Part shown: positions 44,458 to 51,232 of the stretch, piece by piece | Layout of the letters: every line of letters starts with the position of its first letter | Numbering within the stretch: position 1 is the first letter of the stretch | Assembly (NCBI GenBank): GCA_002482525.1 | Contig: DLGC01000015.1 | Span: 1-64,000 of the forward strand | DNA: 64,000 nt | Source of the DNA: Propionibacteriaceae bacterium UBA7704 | GTDB lineage: Bacteria > Actinomycetota > Actinomycetes > Propionibacteriales > Propionibacteriaceae | Direction of reading: 5' to 3' | Notes under the pieces: model-generated | The model's database searches: none | What the model was told of the DNA's origin: nothing | The model's input: the letters and a program-made list of their open reading frames with translations, nothing else | Made by a program: the position numbers and the translations under genes

Positions 44458-44817
44458 GTGCATGAACTGGGACTCCTAACGAGCGTGGTCCACGCGGTTG
44501 AGAAGGCTGTCGCCGATACCCCCGACGGGCAGGTGACTGCGGTCGGTTTGCGGGTGGGCGTGATGTCCGGGGCGATCCCCGAAGCTCTCGAAGGAGCCTG
44601 GCCGATCGCAATCGCAGGCACTCGCCTCGCCGGAGCAACACTGTCCGTCGAGGTCATTGCAGCACAGATCTGGTGCAGCTCCTGCGAAGCGACTCAAGAG
44701 GTCGACGAGTTCTACGCGCTCACGTGCCCGGCGTGCGGCGTCGGGTGTGGAAACCTCATCCACGGACGAGAATTCGAAGTTGCCTACGCCGAGGTGTCCA
44801 CCCCCGACGACCCGTAA
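44458..44817 (+). CDS. hypA: HypA nickel-insertion protein (copy 1)
   Basis: 119 residues; delivers Ni to the large subunit with HypB. GTG 44458 gives the required start MHEL with Ni-binding His2. The zinc site is two CxxC pairs, CSSC and CPAC, 13 residues apart, followed by GCGNLIHGREFEV. The upstream gap contains the REP pair. A second, better embedded copy is at 50696. Near the orphan large-subunit gene, so perhaps dedicated to it. Confidence 0.86.
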   Translation: MHELGLLTSVVHAVEKAVADTPDGQVTAVGLRVGVMSGAIPEALEGAWPIAIAGTRLAGATLSVEVIAAQIWCSSCEATQEVDEFYALTCPACGVGCGNLIHGREFEVAYAEVSTPDDP

Positions 44818-44830
44818 TTCACCCATCGTC

Positions 44831-45397
44831 TTAGTCCTCACTTCGTTCGAGATCGGCCAGCCAGGTGTCCAGCACCTCGCAGCCAGCCGCCACAGCGTCG
44901 TCCAGTGCGTCCGCGGCCGGGGTAGAAAGCGTCAAGCTCAACTCCACCGATTCCGGGACGATGCCCACCACCTCGACCACACCCGGCTCGGTGCCGAGCA
45001 TGCGCGCCGCGGCGAACAGGTCGAGCAATCCCACCTGATGTGGTGAAAGCTTGGCGGCCAACAATCGCGGCACCTGGTCACCGGCGATCCGCATCACCGT
45101 TCCCGGTACCTCGCCGGCAACCGCGTCCAGAATAAGCAGCCGTGAGGCCTCCTGGAAAACCGGTAGCAGTTCCATGCCGCCGACCGCACCCTCCACGAAG
45201 CCGATCCGCGAATCGGGACGAGCCTGTTCCAGGCGGTGCAGCAGCTCCAGGCCGATGCCGTCGTCACCCATGATGGAGTTGCCCACTCCGAGCACCGTGA
45301 TCGGGGTGATCGCCGGCTCGAAGGGTGGTCGAACCTCGACGCTGGCCGGACGGAGCCGACTGCTCGCACCCGCGCCGGGTACCGGATCAGTTGTCAT
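44831..45397 (-). CDS. hyaD: Hydrogenase maturation endopeptidase (HyaD/HybD family)
   Basis: 188 residues. TVLGVGNSIMGDDGIGLELLHRL carries the first metal-binding Asp/Glu, ILDAVAG the second Asp, and SPHQVGLLDL the His. It clips the large-subunit tail after nickel insertion; here the substrate is probably HyaB, whose DPCMSCAVH ends 14 residues from the C-terminus. GAGGAA precedes ATG 45397. A hairpin separates it from the cytochrome gene upstream. Confidence 0.87.
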   Translation of the reverse strand: MTTDPVPGAGASSRLRPASVEVRPPFEPAITPITVLGVGNSIMGDDGIGLELLHRLEQARPDSRIGFVEGAVGGMELLPVFQEASRLLILDAVAGEVPGTVMRIAGDQVPRLLAAKLSPHQVGLLDLFAAARMLGTEPGVVEVVGIVPESVELSLTLSTPAADALDDAVAAGCEVLDTWLADLERSED

Positions 45398-45422
45398 GCA
45401 TTCCTCGAATCGCGAAACGGAT

Positions 45423-45460
45423 ACTCCCCGAAGCCCCGCCGTGACTGGGCTTCGGGGAGT
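45423..45460. terminator. Hairpin between cytochrome b and protease genes
   Basis: Perfect 14-bp stem ACTCCCCGAAGCCC with a 10-nt loop, just after the hyaABC operon. It could terminate most transcripts and so limit expression of the protease gene immediately downstream. Confidence 0.7.
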
Positions 45461-45474
45461 CTAAACCCTGAGGT

Positions 45475-46725
45475 TCATCCGATCTTGGGTGCGTCGACCG
45501 GCTTCGAGCCGCGACGCATCCATACCCCACCGTTGATCATCGAGGAGATGCCGCTGTGGCGCTCCAGGGAGTCCGATCGCACCGATAGGTAGATGTGCAT
45601 GATCACGAACATCCAGATCAGGAACATCATCAGCGCGTGGAAGAACCGCACCGGCTGGATGCCGAACCAGTCCACCGGGGACGACACCAGGCCCCAGATC
45701 CAACTGCTGTTCTTGTGGGCCATTCCGTAAAGCGCGAAGCCGGTGATCATCTGGAACACCCCGGCCACGTACATGCCGGTGTAGCCGAGCTGCTGCAGCG
45801 GGTTGTGAGCCATGTACAGCGGCGGCTCGTCGCGCAGGAAGGCGTAATGCCCCAACACCTGGCCGAGGTACTTCACGTCCTGCTTGGACTTCAGCGGCCA
45901 CAAGGTGGGCCAGCGAAGGTAGCGATCTCGCGACGTGAACGCCGACACCACTCGGGTGAGGGCGATCATGAGCCACACGAAAGCCGTCGTGAAGTGAATG
46001 CTGCGCACCCAGCCCATCAGATAGCCGTTGGCCTCTTGGGCATCGGCTGACGCCGAGGCTCCGAAGAACGGATCCATGATGTAGTAACCGGTCAGGCTCA
46101 GGATCACCACGGCGAACACATTGGCCCAATGCTGCCAACGCAGCGAACTCGACCACAGGTTCACCCGCGCCCAGGAATCCGGGCTCGCAGCGACGTCATT
46201 GGCGAAGTCGCCGGCACTGGCCGGACGCAGTTCGATGAATCCCTGCAGCTTGAAGTCCTCGACCTTGTCGCCCTCGCCGACGATGGCCGAGGCCACCGCG
46301 AGCGGCCGGAAGCCGCGCCGGGAGGAGAGATCGGCGTTGCGGACCACCACCGAGCGGTCCTCACGACTGATCTTCACCTGGCCCAGTACCGCCTCCAGAT
46401 CGCCGCGCATGATGACCACGTCGCGGTAACCCTTTTCGGCCGGACGCTGCAGGTCACGGACTCGCGTCAGGCTGTAGCGACGATCGATGCGGGCCGGATC
46501 GACATCTTCTTCACCGACGGTGACCGCCGGAATGTCGGGACGCTCGACGGCCAGCCGTTCGGCCAGCACGACATCCACCGGATCGGCGCTGTTGGGCGGG
46601 GCGGCCGCCGTCGCCATCGCCAACACCCGACCGACGTTGAGGGTGCCGGCGCTGAAGATGGAGCCGACGACCAGCGTTGCCGACTGCTCGGCCTGAGTAT
46701 CAGGTGTCTGCTCTTCGACGGTCAT
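45475..46725 (-). CDS. hyaC: Hydrogenase b-type cytochrome with P-type-ATPase-N-domain-like extension
   Basis: 416 residues. The C-terminal half (about 188-416) is a cytochrome b561-type hydrogenase subunit with four helices and haem His candidates in LRWQHWANVF, SIHFTTAFVW, RFFHALMMF and IMHIYLS; it passes electrons from HyaA to quinone. The N-terminal 185 residues are not part of that family. They show, in order, ADPVDVVLAERL (48-59), VIMRGDLEAVL (104-114), RRGFRPLAVA (136-145) and FKLQGFIEL (158-166), which parallel the DxxDxAI, KGAPE, RGxRxLAVA and LGLxxLxDP motifs of P-type ATPase nucleotide-binding domains. There is no DKTGT or P-domain. ATG 46725 overlaps the hyaB stop. Confidence 0.85.
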   Translation of the reverse strand: MTVEEQTPDTQAEQSATLVVGSIFSAGTLNVGRVLAMATAAAPPNSADPVDVVLAERLAVERPDIPAVTVGEEDVDPARIDRRYSLTRVRDLQRPAEKGYRDVVIMRGDLEAVLGQVKISREDRSVVVRNADLSSRRGFRPLAVASAIVGEGDKVEDFKLQGFIELRPASAGDFANDVAASPDSWARVNLWSSSLRWQHWANVFAVVILSLTGYYIMDPFFGASASADAQEANGYLMGWVRSIHFTTAFVWLMIALTRVVSAFTSRDRYLRWPTLWPLKSKQDVKYLGQVLGHYAFLRDEPPLYMAHNPLQQLGYTGMYVAGVFQMITGFALYGMAHKNSSWIWGLVSSPVDWFGIQPVRFFHALMMFLIWMFVIMHIYLSVRSDSLERHSGISSMINGGVWMRRGSKPVDAPKIG

Positions 46726-48458
46726 TGCACCACGACCTGAAGCTCCTGACCCTCGGTGTCGAGCAGATGCACAGCGCACGACATGCAGGGATCGAACGAA
46801 TGGATGGTGCGCAGCACCTCCAAGGGCTGAGCGGGATCAACCAGGGGATGCTTGCCGTTGCCGGCCAGCGACTCCTCGTAGGGGCCCTGATTGCCGTCCT
46901 TATCGCGTCCACCGGCCAGCCAGGTGGTCGGGACGACCGCCTGGTAGTGGCTGATCTTGCCGTCGGAGACCTTCACCCAGTGGCTCAGGTTGCCGCGGGC
47001 GACCTCCACGAAGGAGTAGCCCTCGGCTTCCTTGGGCCAGGTGGAGGGCTCCCACTTGGTGGAATCGAACACGTCCAGGTCGCCCTTCTTCAGGCCGTCC
47101 ACGAAAGTATCGAAGATGCCCTGCAGGGACTCCACCGAGGTGACGCATTCCACGCAGCGGGCCAGGGTGCGGCCACCGGTGGAGTTCATCTGTGCTGGGG
47201 TGATGCCGATCTGCTTGGCGGCGATTCCGACCAGTTCCTTGGTGCGCTCATGGCCGCGGGCATAGGCCAGCAGCACGCGGGCAACTGGGCCGACCTGCAT
47301 GACCTTGCCGTCGTAGCGCGGCGCCTTGCACCAGGTGTACTGAGGATGGTCGGCCAGCCACTTGTACGGCACTGCCGGGCCGGTGTACTTCACGGTGGTC
47401 TCGCCTTGAGCCGGCGGCAGGCCGACGTCACCTTCGGTGTACTCGTACCACGCGGAGGAGGTCCACTCGGTGATCAGCTTCGGATCGAAGGGCTGCACAT
47501 TGTCCAGATCCATGTTCAGGATCACACCGGGCTTGACCGCCGCGTGCGGCGAGGTGTTGAGGCCAACATTCGGGTCGCCGCCGTAGGTGGCGCCGGACAT
47601 GCCGACAGCCAGGAAGTTGGGCTGCGCGGCACCGATGTTGAAGTACTCCTTGTAGACCGTCATGATCGCCAACGCATCAGGCAGGTAGCAACTCTCGACG
47701 AACTCCTTGGATTCGGCGATCCAGCCGGCGATGTCGTCCAGTTGCACCTGGTTGACGGTCTCGGACTTGTTCGGGTCGATGCTGCAGGCCATACCGCCGA
47801 CCAGGAAGTTCGGATGCGGGTTCTTGCCGCCGAACACGGTCACGATACGGATCATCGAACGCTGGAACTCCAACGCATCCAGGTAGTGCGCGACCGCCAT
47901 CAGGTTGGCCTCCGGCGGCAGCTTGTACGCCGGGTGGCCCCAGTAGCCGCCGGTGAACACGCTGAGCTGTCCGGACTCGACGATCTGCTTCACCGTCGCC
48001 TTCACCTCGGTGAAGCGCTCGACGGTGTTGCCCTTCCAGGTCGAACCGATGGACTTGGCGAAGGCTGCCGTCTTGGCCGGATCGGCATTCATCGCGTCGG
48101 GAACGTTCACCCAGTCCAGCGCGTGCAGGTGGTAGAAGTGAATGACGTGGTCCTGCACCTCTTGGGCGGTCAGGACGATGTCACGGATCGCCTTGGCCTG
48201 GGTGGGCGGGTTGAAGCCCAACGCGTTCTCCACCGCGACGATCGAGGCGATGGCGTGAACCGAGGTGCACACCCCGCAGATGCGCTGGGTGAAGGCCCAC
48301 GCATCGCGCGGGTCGCGCCCGGTGACGATCTCCTCGATACCGCGGAACTGGGTGGATTCACTCCACGCTTTGGTGATGGAGGTGCCTTCGGTCTCCAGCT
48401 CGATACGAAGGTGTCCCTCGATCCGGCTGATCGGATCAACGACTACTTGCTTGGCCAT
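46722..48458 (-). CDS. hyaB: [NiFe]-hydrogenase large subunit (group 1)
   Basis: 578 residues, catalytic subunit of a membrane-bound uptake hydrogenase. RIEGH at 12-16, L1 RICGVCTSVHA (about 58-68), L2 DPCMSCAVH (556-564) and a 14-residue tail for HyaD cleavage: all four Ni cysteines present. It lies 3 bp after hyaA and overlaps the cytochrome gene by ATGA. With a Tat-dependent small subunit and cytochrome b it should oxidise H2 outside the membrane and reduce menaquinone; MenB is also encoded in this window. Confidence 0.95.
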   Translation of the reverse strand: MAKQVVVDPISRIEGHLRIELETEGTSITKAWSESTQFRGIEEIVTGRDPRDAWAFTQRICGVCTSVHAIASIVAVENALGFNPPTQAKAIRDIVLTAQEVQDHVIHFYHLHALDWVNVPDAMNADPAKTAAFAKSIGSTWKGNTVERFTEVKATVKQIVESGQLSVFTGGYWGHPAYKLPPEANLMAVAHYLDALEFQRSMIRIVTVFGGKNPHPNFLVGGMACSIDPNKSETVNQVQLDDIAGWIAESKEFVESCYLPDALAIMTVYKEYFNIGAAQPNFLAVGMSGATYGGDPNVGLNTSPHAAVKPGVILNMDLDNVQPFDPKLITEWTSSAWYEYTEGDVGLPPAQGETTVKYTGPAVPYKWLADHPQYTWCKAPRYDGKVMQVGPVARVLLAYARGHERTKELVGIAAKQIGITPAQMNSTGGRTLARCVECVTSVESLQGIFDTFVDGLKKGDLDVFDSTKWEPSTWPKEAEGYSFVEVARGNLSHWVKVSDGKISHYQAVVPTTWLAGGRDKDGNQGPYEESLAGNGKHPLVDPAQPLEVLRTIHSFDPCMSCAVHLLDTEGQELQVVVQ

Positions 48459-48461
48459 GAC

Positions 48462-49730
48462 TTACTCCGCGTCCTTCGAATCGGTGGTGCCGGCGTCCGC
48501 CTGGGGCGCCTCAGGGGTTGCTGTGGCCTCGGGGGCGTCGGCCTTCTTCGGTGTGGGCAGCCACACACGCTCGGAGTCACCGAACGCCTGCAGCGGCTCG
48601 TTGCCTTCGGCTGCCTTACGGCTGGCCGAGTGGCGGGCTGCCGTGATGCCGGCGTGGATGCCGACTGCCGCGGCGGTGGCACCGACCAGACCCCAGCCGA
48701 CCTTCTCCGCGTTCGCTTCGATTCCGAACCCGCTCACATTCGGCAGGGTCTGGTAGAAGGGCGTGAAGTTGTCGAAGAAGTTCTTCTCGGTGCACCCGAT
48801 GCAGGGGTGGCCGGCGCCGATCGGCCAACTGGTGTGCTGGTTCCACTGGATGATCGGGCAGGCGCTGAAGGTGCTCGGGCCCTTGCAGCCGACCTCGTAG
48901 AGGCACCAGCCGTTGCGGGCGCCGTCGTCGTCGAAGGTGCGGACGAACTGTCCGGCATCGAAGTGCGCCCGGCGCGGGCAGGAATCGTGGATGCGCTGGT
49001 CGTAGGCGAACAGCGGGCGGCCCTGCGCGTCCAGGCTGGGCAGCGAGCCGTGGGTGAGCACGTAGGCGATGGTGGCTGTGATGACGTCGCCGATCGGCGG
49101 GCAGCCCGACACGTTGACCACCGGCTTGTCCCGGATGATCGAATCGACGCCGACCGCACCGGTCGGGTTCGGGTTGGACGCCTGAACCGAGCCCCACACT
49201 GCGCAAGCGCCGACGGCGAGGATCGCGCTGGCGTTGGCTGCGGACTTCTTCAGGATCGTCTCGGCCGACTCACCGTTGATGGTGCAGTAGATGCCGCCGT
49301 CCTTGGTGGGAACCGAGCCGTTGACCACGAGGATGTGGGGCTGGGCGTTGGCGTCATCGAGAGCCTTGTTGAGGGCCTCACCGGAGGCCTGCATGACCAG
49401 CTCGTTGTATTCGACCGACAGCAGGCTCAGCACGGCCTCCTCGATCGTGGTGCCACCGGAGCGCAACGCGCTTTCCATGCAGCCGGTGCACTCCTGAAGC
49501 TGCAGCCACACGACGACAGGCTTCTTCAAAGCACCCAGTTCTTCGGCGACCTTCGCGGCAGTGACAGGTGCAGCTGCTGCTGGGGTTGCTGATCCCAGGA
49601 CGGCGCCGCCGACGGTGAAGACTGCAGCCAGCTCACCGCAGTACTTCAAGAAGTCGCGGCGGTCGAAGCCTTGTCGGATGAGGTTTTCTTCCAGGGTTGG
49701 TTCGGACCAACCACCCAGTTCATAAGACAC
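48462..49730 (-). CDS. hyaA: [NiFe]-hydrogenase small subunit, Tat-exported
   Basis: 422 residues. Tat signal DRRDFLKYCG (about 23-32) and hydrophobic segment to about 55. Proximal-cluster ECTGC, then GACAVWG and GCPP; medial/distal cluster cysteines in HDSCPRRAHFD, GWCLYEVGCKG and HPCIGCTE. The first motif is CTGC, not the CTCC of O2-tolerant group 1d enzymes, so a standard [4Fe-4S] cluster is expected. A C-terminal anchor helix (about 325-345) is followed by a charged, Pro/Ala-rich tail of about 60 residues. GTG 49730 is preceded by AAGGGAGAG. Confidence 0.94.
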   Translation of the reverse strand: MSYELGGWSEPTLEENLIRQGFDRRDFLKYCGELAAVFTVGGAVLGSATPAAAAPVTAAKVAEELGALKKPVVVWLQLQECTGCMESALRSGGTTIEEAVLSLLSVEYNELVMQASGEALNKALDDANAQPHILVVNGSVPTKDGGIYCTINGESAETILKKSAANASAILAVGACAVWGSVQASNPNPTGAVGVDSIIRDKPVVNVSGCPPIGDVITATIAYVLTHGSLPSLDAQGRPLFAYDQRIHDSCPRRAHFDAGQFVRTFDDDGARNGWCLYEVGCKGPSTFSACPIIQWNQHTSWPIGAGHPCIGCTEKNFFDNFTPFYQTLPNVSGFGIEANAEKVGWGLVGATAAAVGIHAGITAARHSASRKAAEGNEPLQAFGDSERVWLPTPKKADAPEATATPEAPQADAGTTDSKDAE

Positions 49731-49825
49731 GAGCGTGCTCTCCCTTTCGCTCTGGACGGGCGAGAACGCTCCTCGTCCGCCGGGCACGTCGCAGGTCCCC
49801 TCTGCGTAAGATTGCTGACGTGGCC

Positions 49826-49843
49826 GGTGGCATCATAGCCACC
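49826..49843. promoter_or_regulatory. Inverted repeat upstream of hyaA, possible regulator site
   Basis: GGTGGC-ATCATA-GCCACC about 100 bp upstream of the hyaA start, in the 159-bp gap after hypB. A TATAAA occurs further upstream on the same strand (49879-49884 region). Binding protein unknown. Confidence 0.35.
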
Positions 49844-49889
49844 AATGGGGGCATGACGCGAGGTATTTGGACGCGCTTTATATGTCAGG

Positions 49890-50696
49890 TCATGAATTCG
49901 GGTCAGTGAGCCACGAAATCCACTCGTTGACACCCTCTCCCGTGCGCGCTGAGAGCTCGAATACCCTAGCCGTGGGGTTGACGGCGGCCAGATTGCGGCG
50001 GAACAGCTCCATATCGAAATCAAGATAGGGAGCGAGGTCCATTTTGTTAATACAAATCGCTTCGACTGACCTAAACATCACCGGATACTTCAGGGGTTTG
50101 TCCTCACCTTCAGTGATGGAGTAGACCATCGCCTTGGCGTGCTCACCGACTTCGAACTCGGCCGGACAGACCAGATTGCCCACGTTCTCGATGATCACCA
50201 GATCCAGCTCGCTCAGATCCAGCCCCTTCATCGCGGTGGCGATCATCGGTGCATCCAGGTGGCATTCACCGCCGAAGCCGTTGCCGGTGTTCAACAGCGA
50301 AATCTGTGCCCCGAAGCCGTTCAGCCGCTCGGCGTCCAGCGGCGTTTCGATGTCGCCCTCGATGACCCCCACCCGCACGGTGCCCTCCAACTGCGCCAGG
50401 GTGCGCTGCAGCAAAGTGGTCTTGCCCGAGCCCGGTGAACTCATCAGGTTGATGGCGCGCACCCCGGCGGCGTCCAACGCAGTGCGGTTGTCCTCGGCGA
50501 GCCGATCATTCTCGGCATAGATGTCCTCGAGGATCTCGATGCGCTCGCGTCCGGTTTGGTAGCCGGAGTGGTCACCGATCAACTCAGCCAAGGCCTCGTC
50601 ATGGGCGTGATCGTGCGGGTGATCGTGGCCGTGGCCATGGTCGTCGTGATCGTGGGAGTGGACGGTGCCGTCGTCGTGGCGGTGGAAACGACCCAT
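49890..50696 (-). CDS. hypB: HypB nickel-binding GTPase
   Basis: 268 residues. The His-rich N-terminus (about 15 His within residues 5-32) stores nickel. The G domain has the P-loop SSPGSGKTTLL (about 86-96), EGDIETPLDA (switch), the Cys/His metal site GECHLDA, and NKMDLAPY (G4). GTP hydrolysis drives Ni transfer with HypA. Coupled to hypA copy 2 by TGATG. Located directly upstream of hyaA on the same strand, so it may be co-transcribed with the structural genes. Confidence 0.94.
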   Translation of the reverse strand: MGRFHRHDDGTVHSHDHDDHGHGHDHPHDHAHDEALAELIGDHSGYQTGRERIEILEDIYAENDRLAEDNRTALDAAGVRAINLMSSPGSGKTTLLQRTLAQLEGTVRVGVIEGDIETPLDAERLNGFGAQISLLNTGNGFGGECHLDAPMIATAMKGLDLSELDLVIIENVGNLVCPAEFEVGEHAKAMVYSITEGEDKPLKYPVMFRSVEAICINKMDLAPYLDFDMELFRRNLAAVNPTARVFELSARTGEGVNEWISWLTDPNS

Positions 50697-51061
50697 CAGG
50701 GTTCTCCTTTCACAGCTCCGAGGTCTTCGGAGACGTCTATGGCGGTCAGCGTGAACTCTTCACCGCTGGCCACATGGGTGCTCGCCGAGCCACACGCGTG
50801 GCAGGCGAAGCCAAGTTCGGGTCCCAGTTCGATCTCAGCGCCGCAGTCGTCGCAGGCCAGGACCGCCGGGATGGGATTGAGCCGCAGCTCGGCGCCGTCC
50901 AGGGAGGTGTTGCGCACCACGAACACCCACGCGTGCGCCATGGCGTCGGGCACGATCTGCCGCAACTGCCCCACATCGACGTGCACCGCTTCGACGCGCC
51001 GCCCTTTACTGGCTCGCGTCACCGAGGCAGCCAACGCACGACACAGCGAAACTTCGTGCAC
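50696..51061 (-). CDS. hypA: HypA nickel-insertion protein (copy 2)
   Basis: 121 residues. GTG 51061 gives the canonical MHEVSL start with Ni-binding His2. Zinc-ribbon pairs CDDC and CHAC follow, then SGEEFTLTAIDV. Overlaps hypB by one base, the usual HypA-HypB pairing, so this copy probably serves the main hydrogenase. Only distantly like the copy at 44458. Confidence 0.9.
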   Translation of the reverse strand: MHEVSLCRALAASVTRASKGRRVEAVHVDVGQLRQIVPDAMAHAWVFVVRNTSLDGAELRLNPIPAVLACDDCGAEIELGPELGFACHACGSASTHVASGEEFTLTAIDVSEDLGAVKGEP

Positions 51062-51107
51062 CACGTCCCTTCCGTCCGAACCCCGCCCAGTCTTCCACAC
51101 CCATGGC

Positions 51108-51185
51108 GTCCACCCTGCGCTCGAAAGGTGCTCCTTGCGCCTGAAACTTCGAGCGCAAAGAGCTGATTTCGAGCGCAGGGTGGAC
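51108..51185. repeat. Long perfect inverted repeat in the hypA/hypF gap
   Basis: Arms GTCCACCCTGCGCTCGAAA (51108-51126) and its exact complement (51167-51185), 40 bp apart, with a further partial copy (TTCGAGCGCA) in the loop. It lies between the divergent hypA and hypF starts. Three 12-bp-spaced copies of GGGTGGACGG follow at 51178, 51190 and 51202. Confidence 0.85.
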
Positions 51186-51232
51186 GGTTGGGTGGACGGG
51201 CGGGTGGACGGGCGGTGGAGACTTGGGGGGTG

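Noticed and set aside
46677..49592. 971-residue open frame on the plus strand
   Set aside because: Mirror of hyaA/hyaB coding sequence; low-complexity Gly/Val/Arg translation with no family features.
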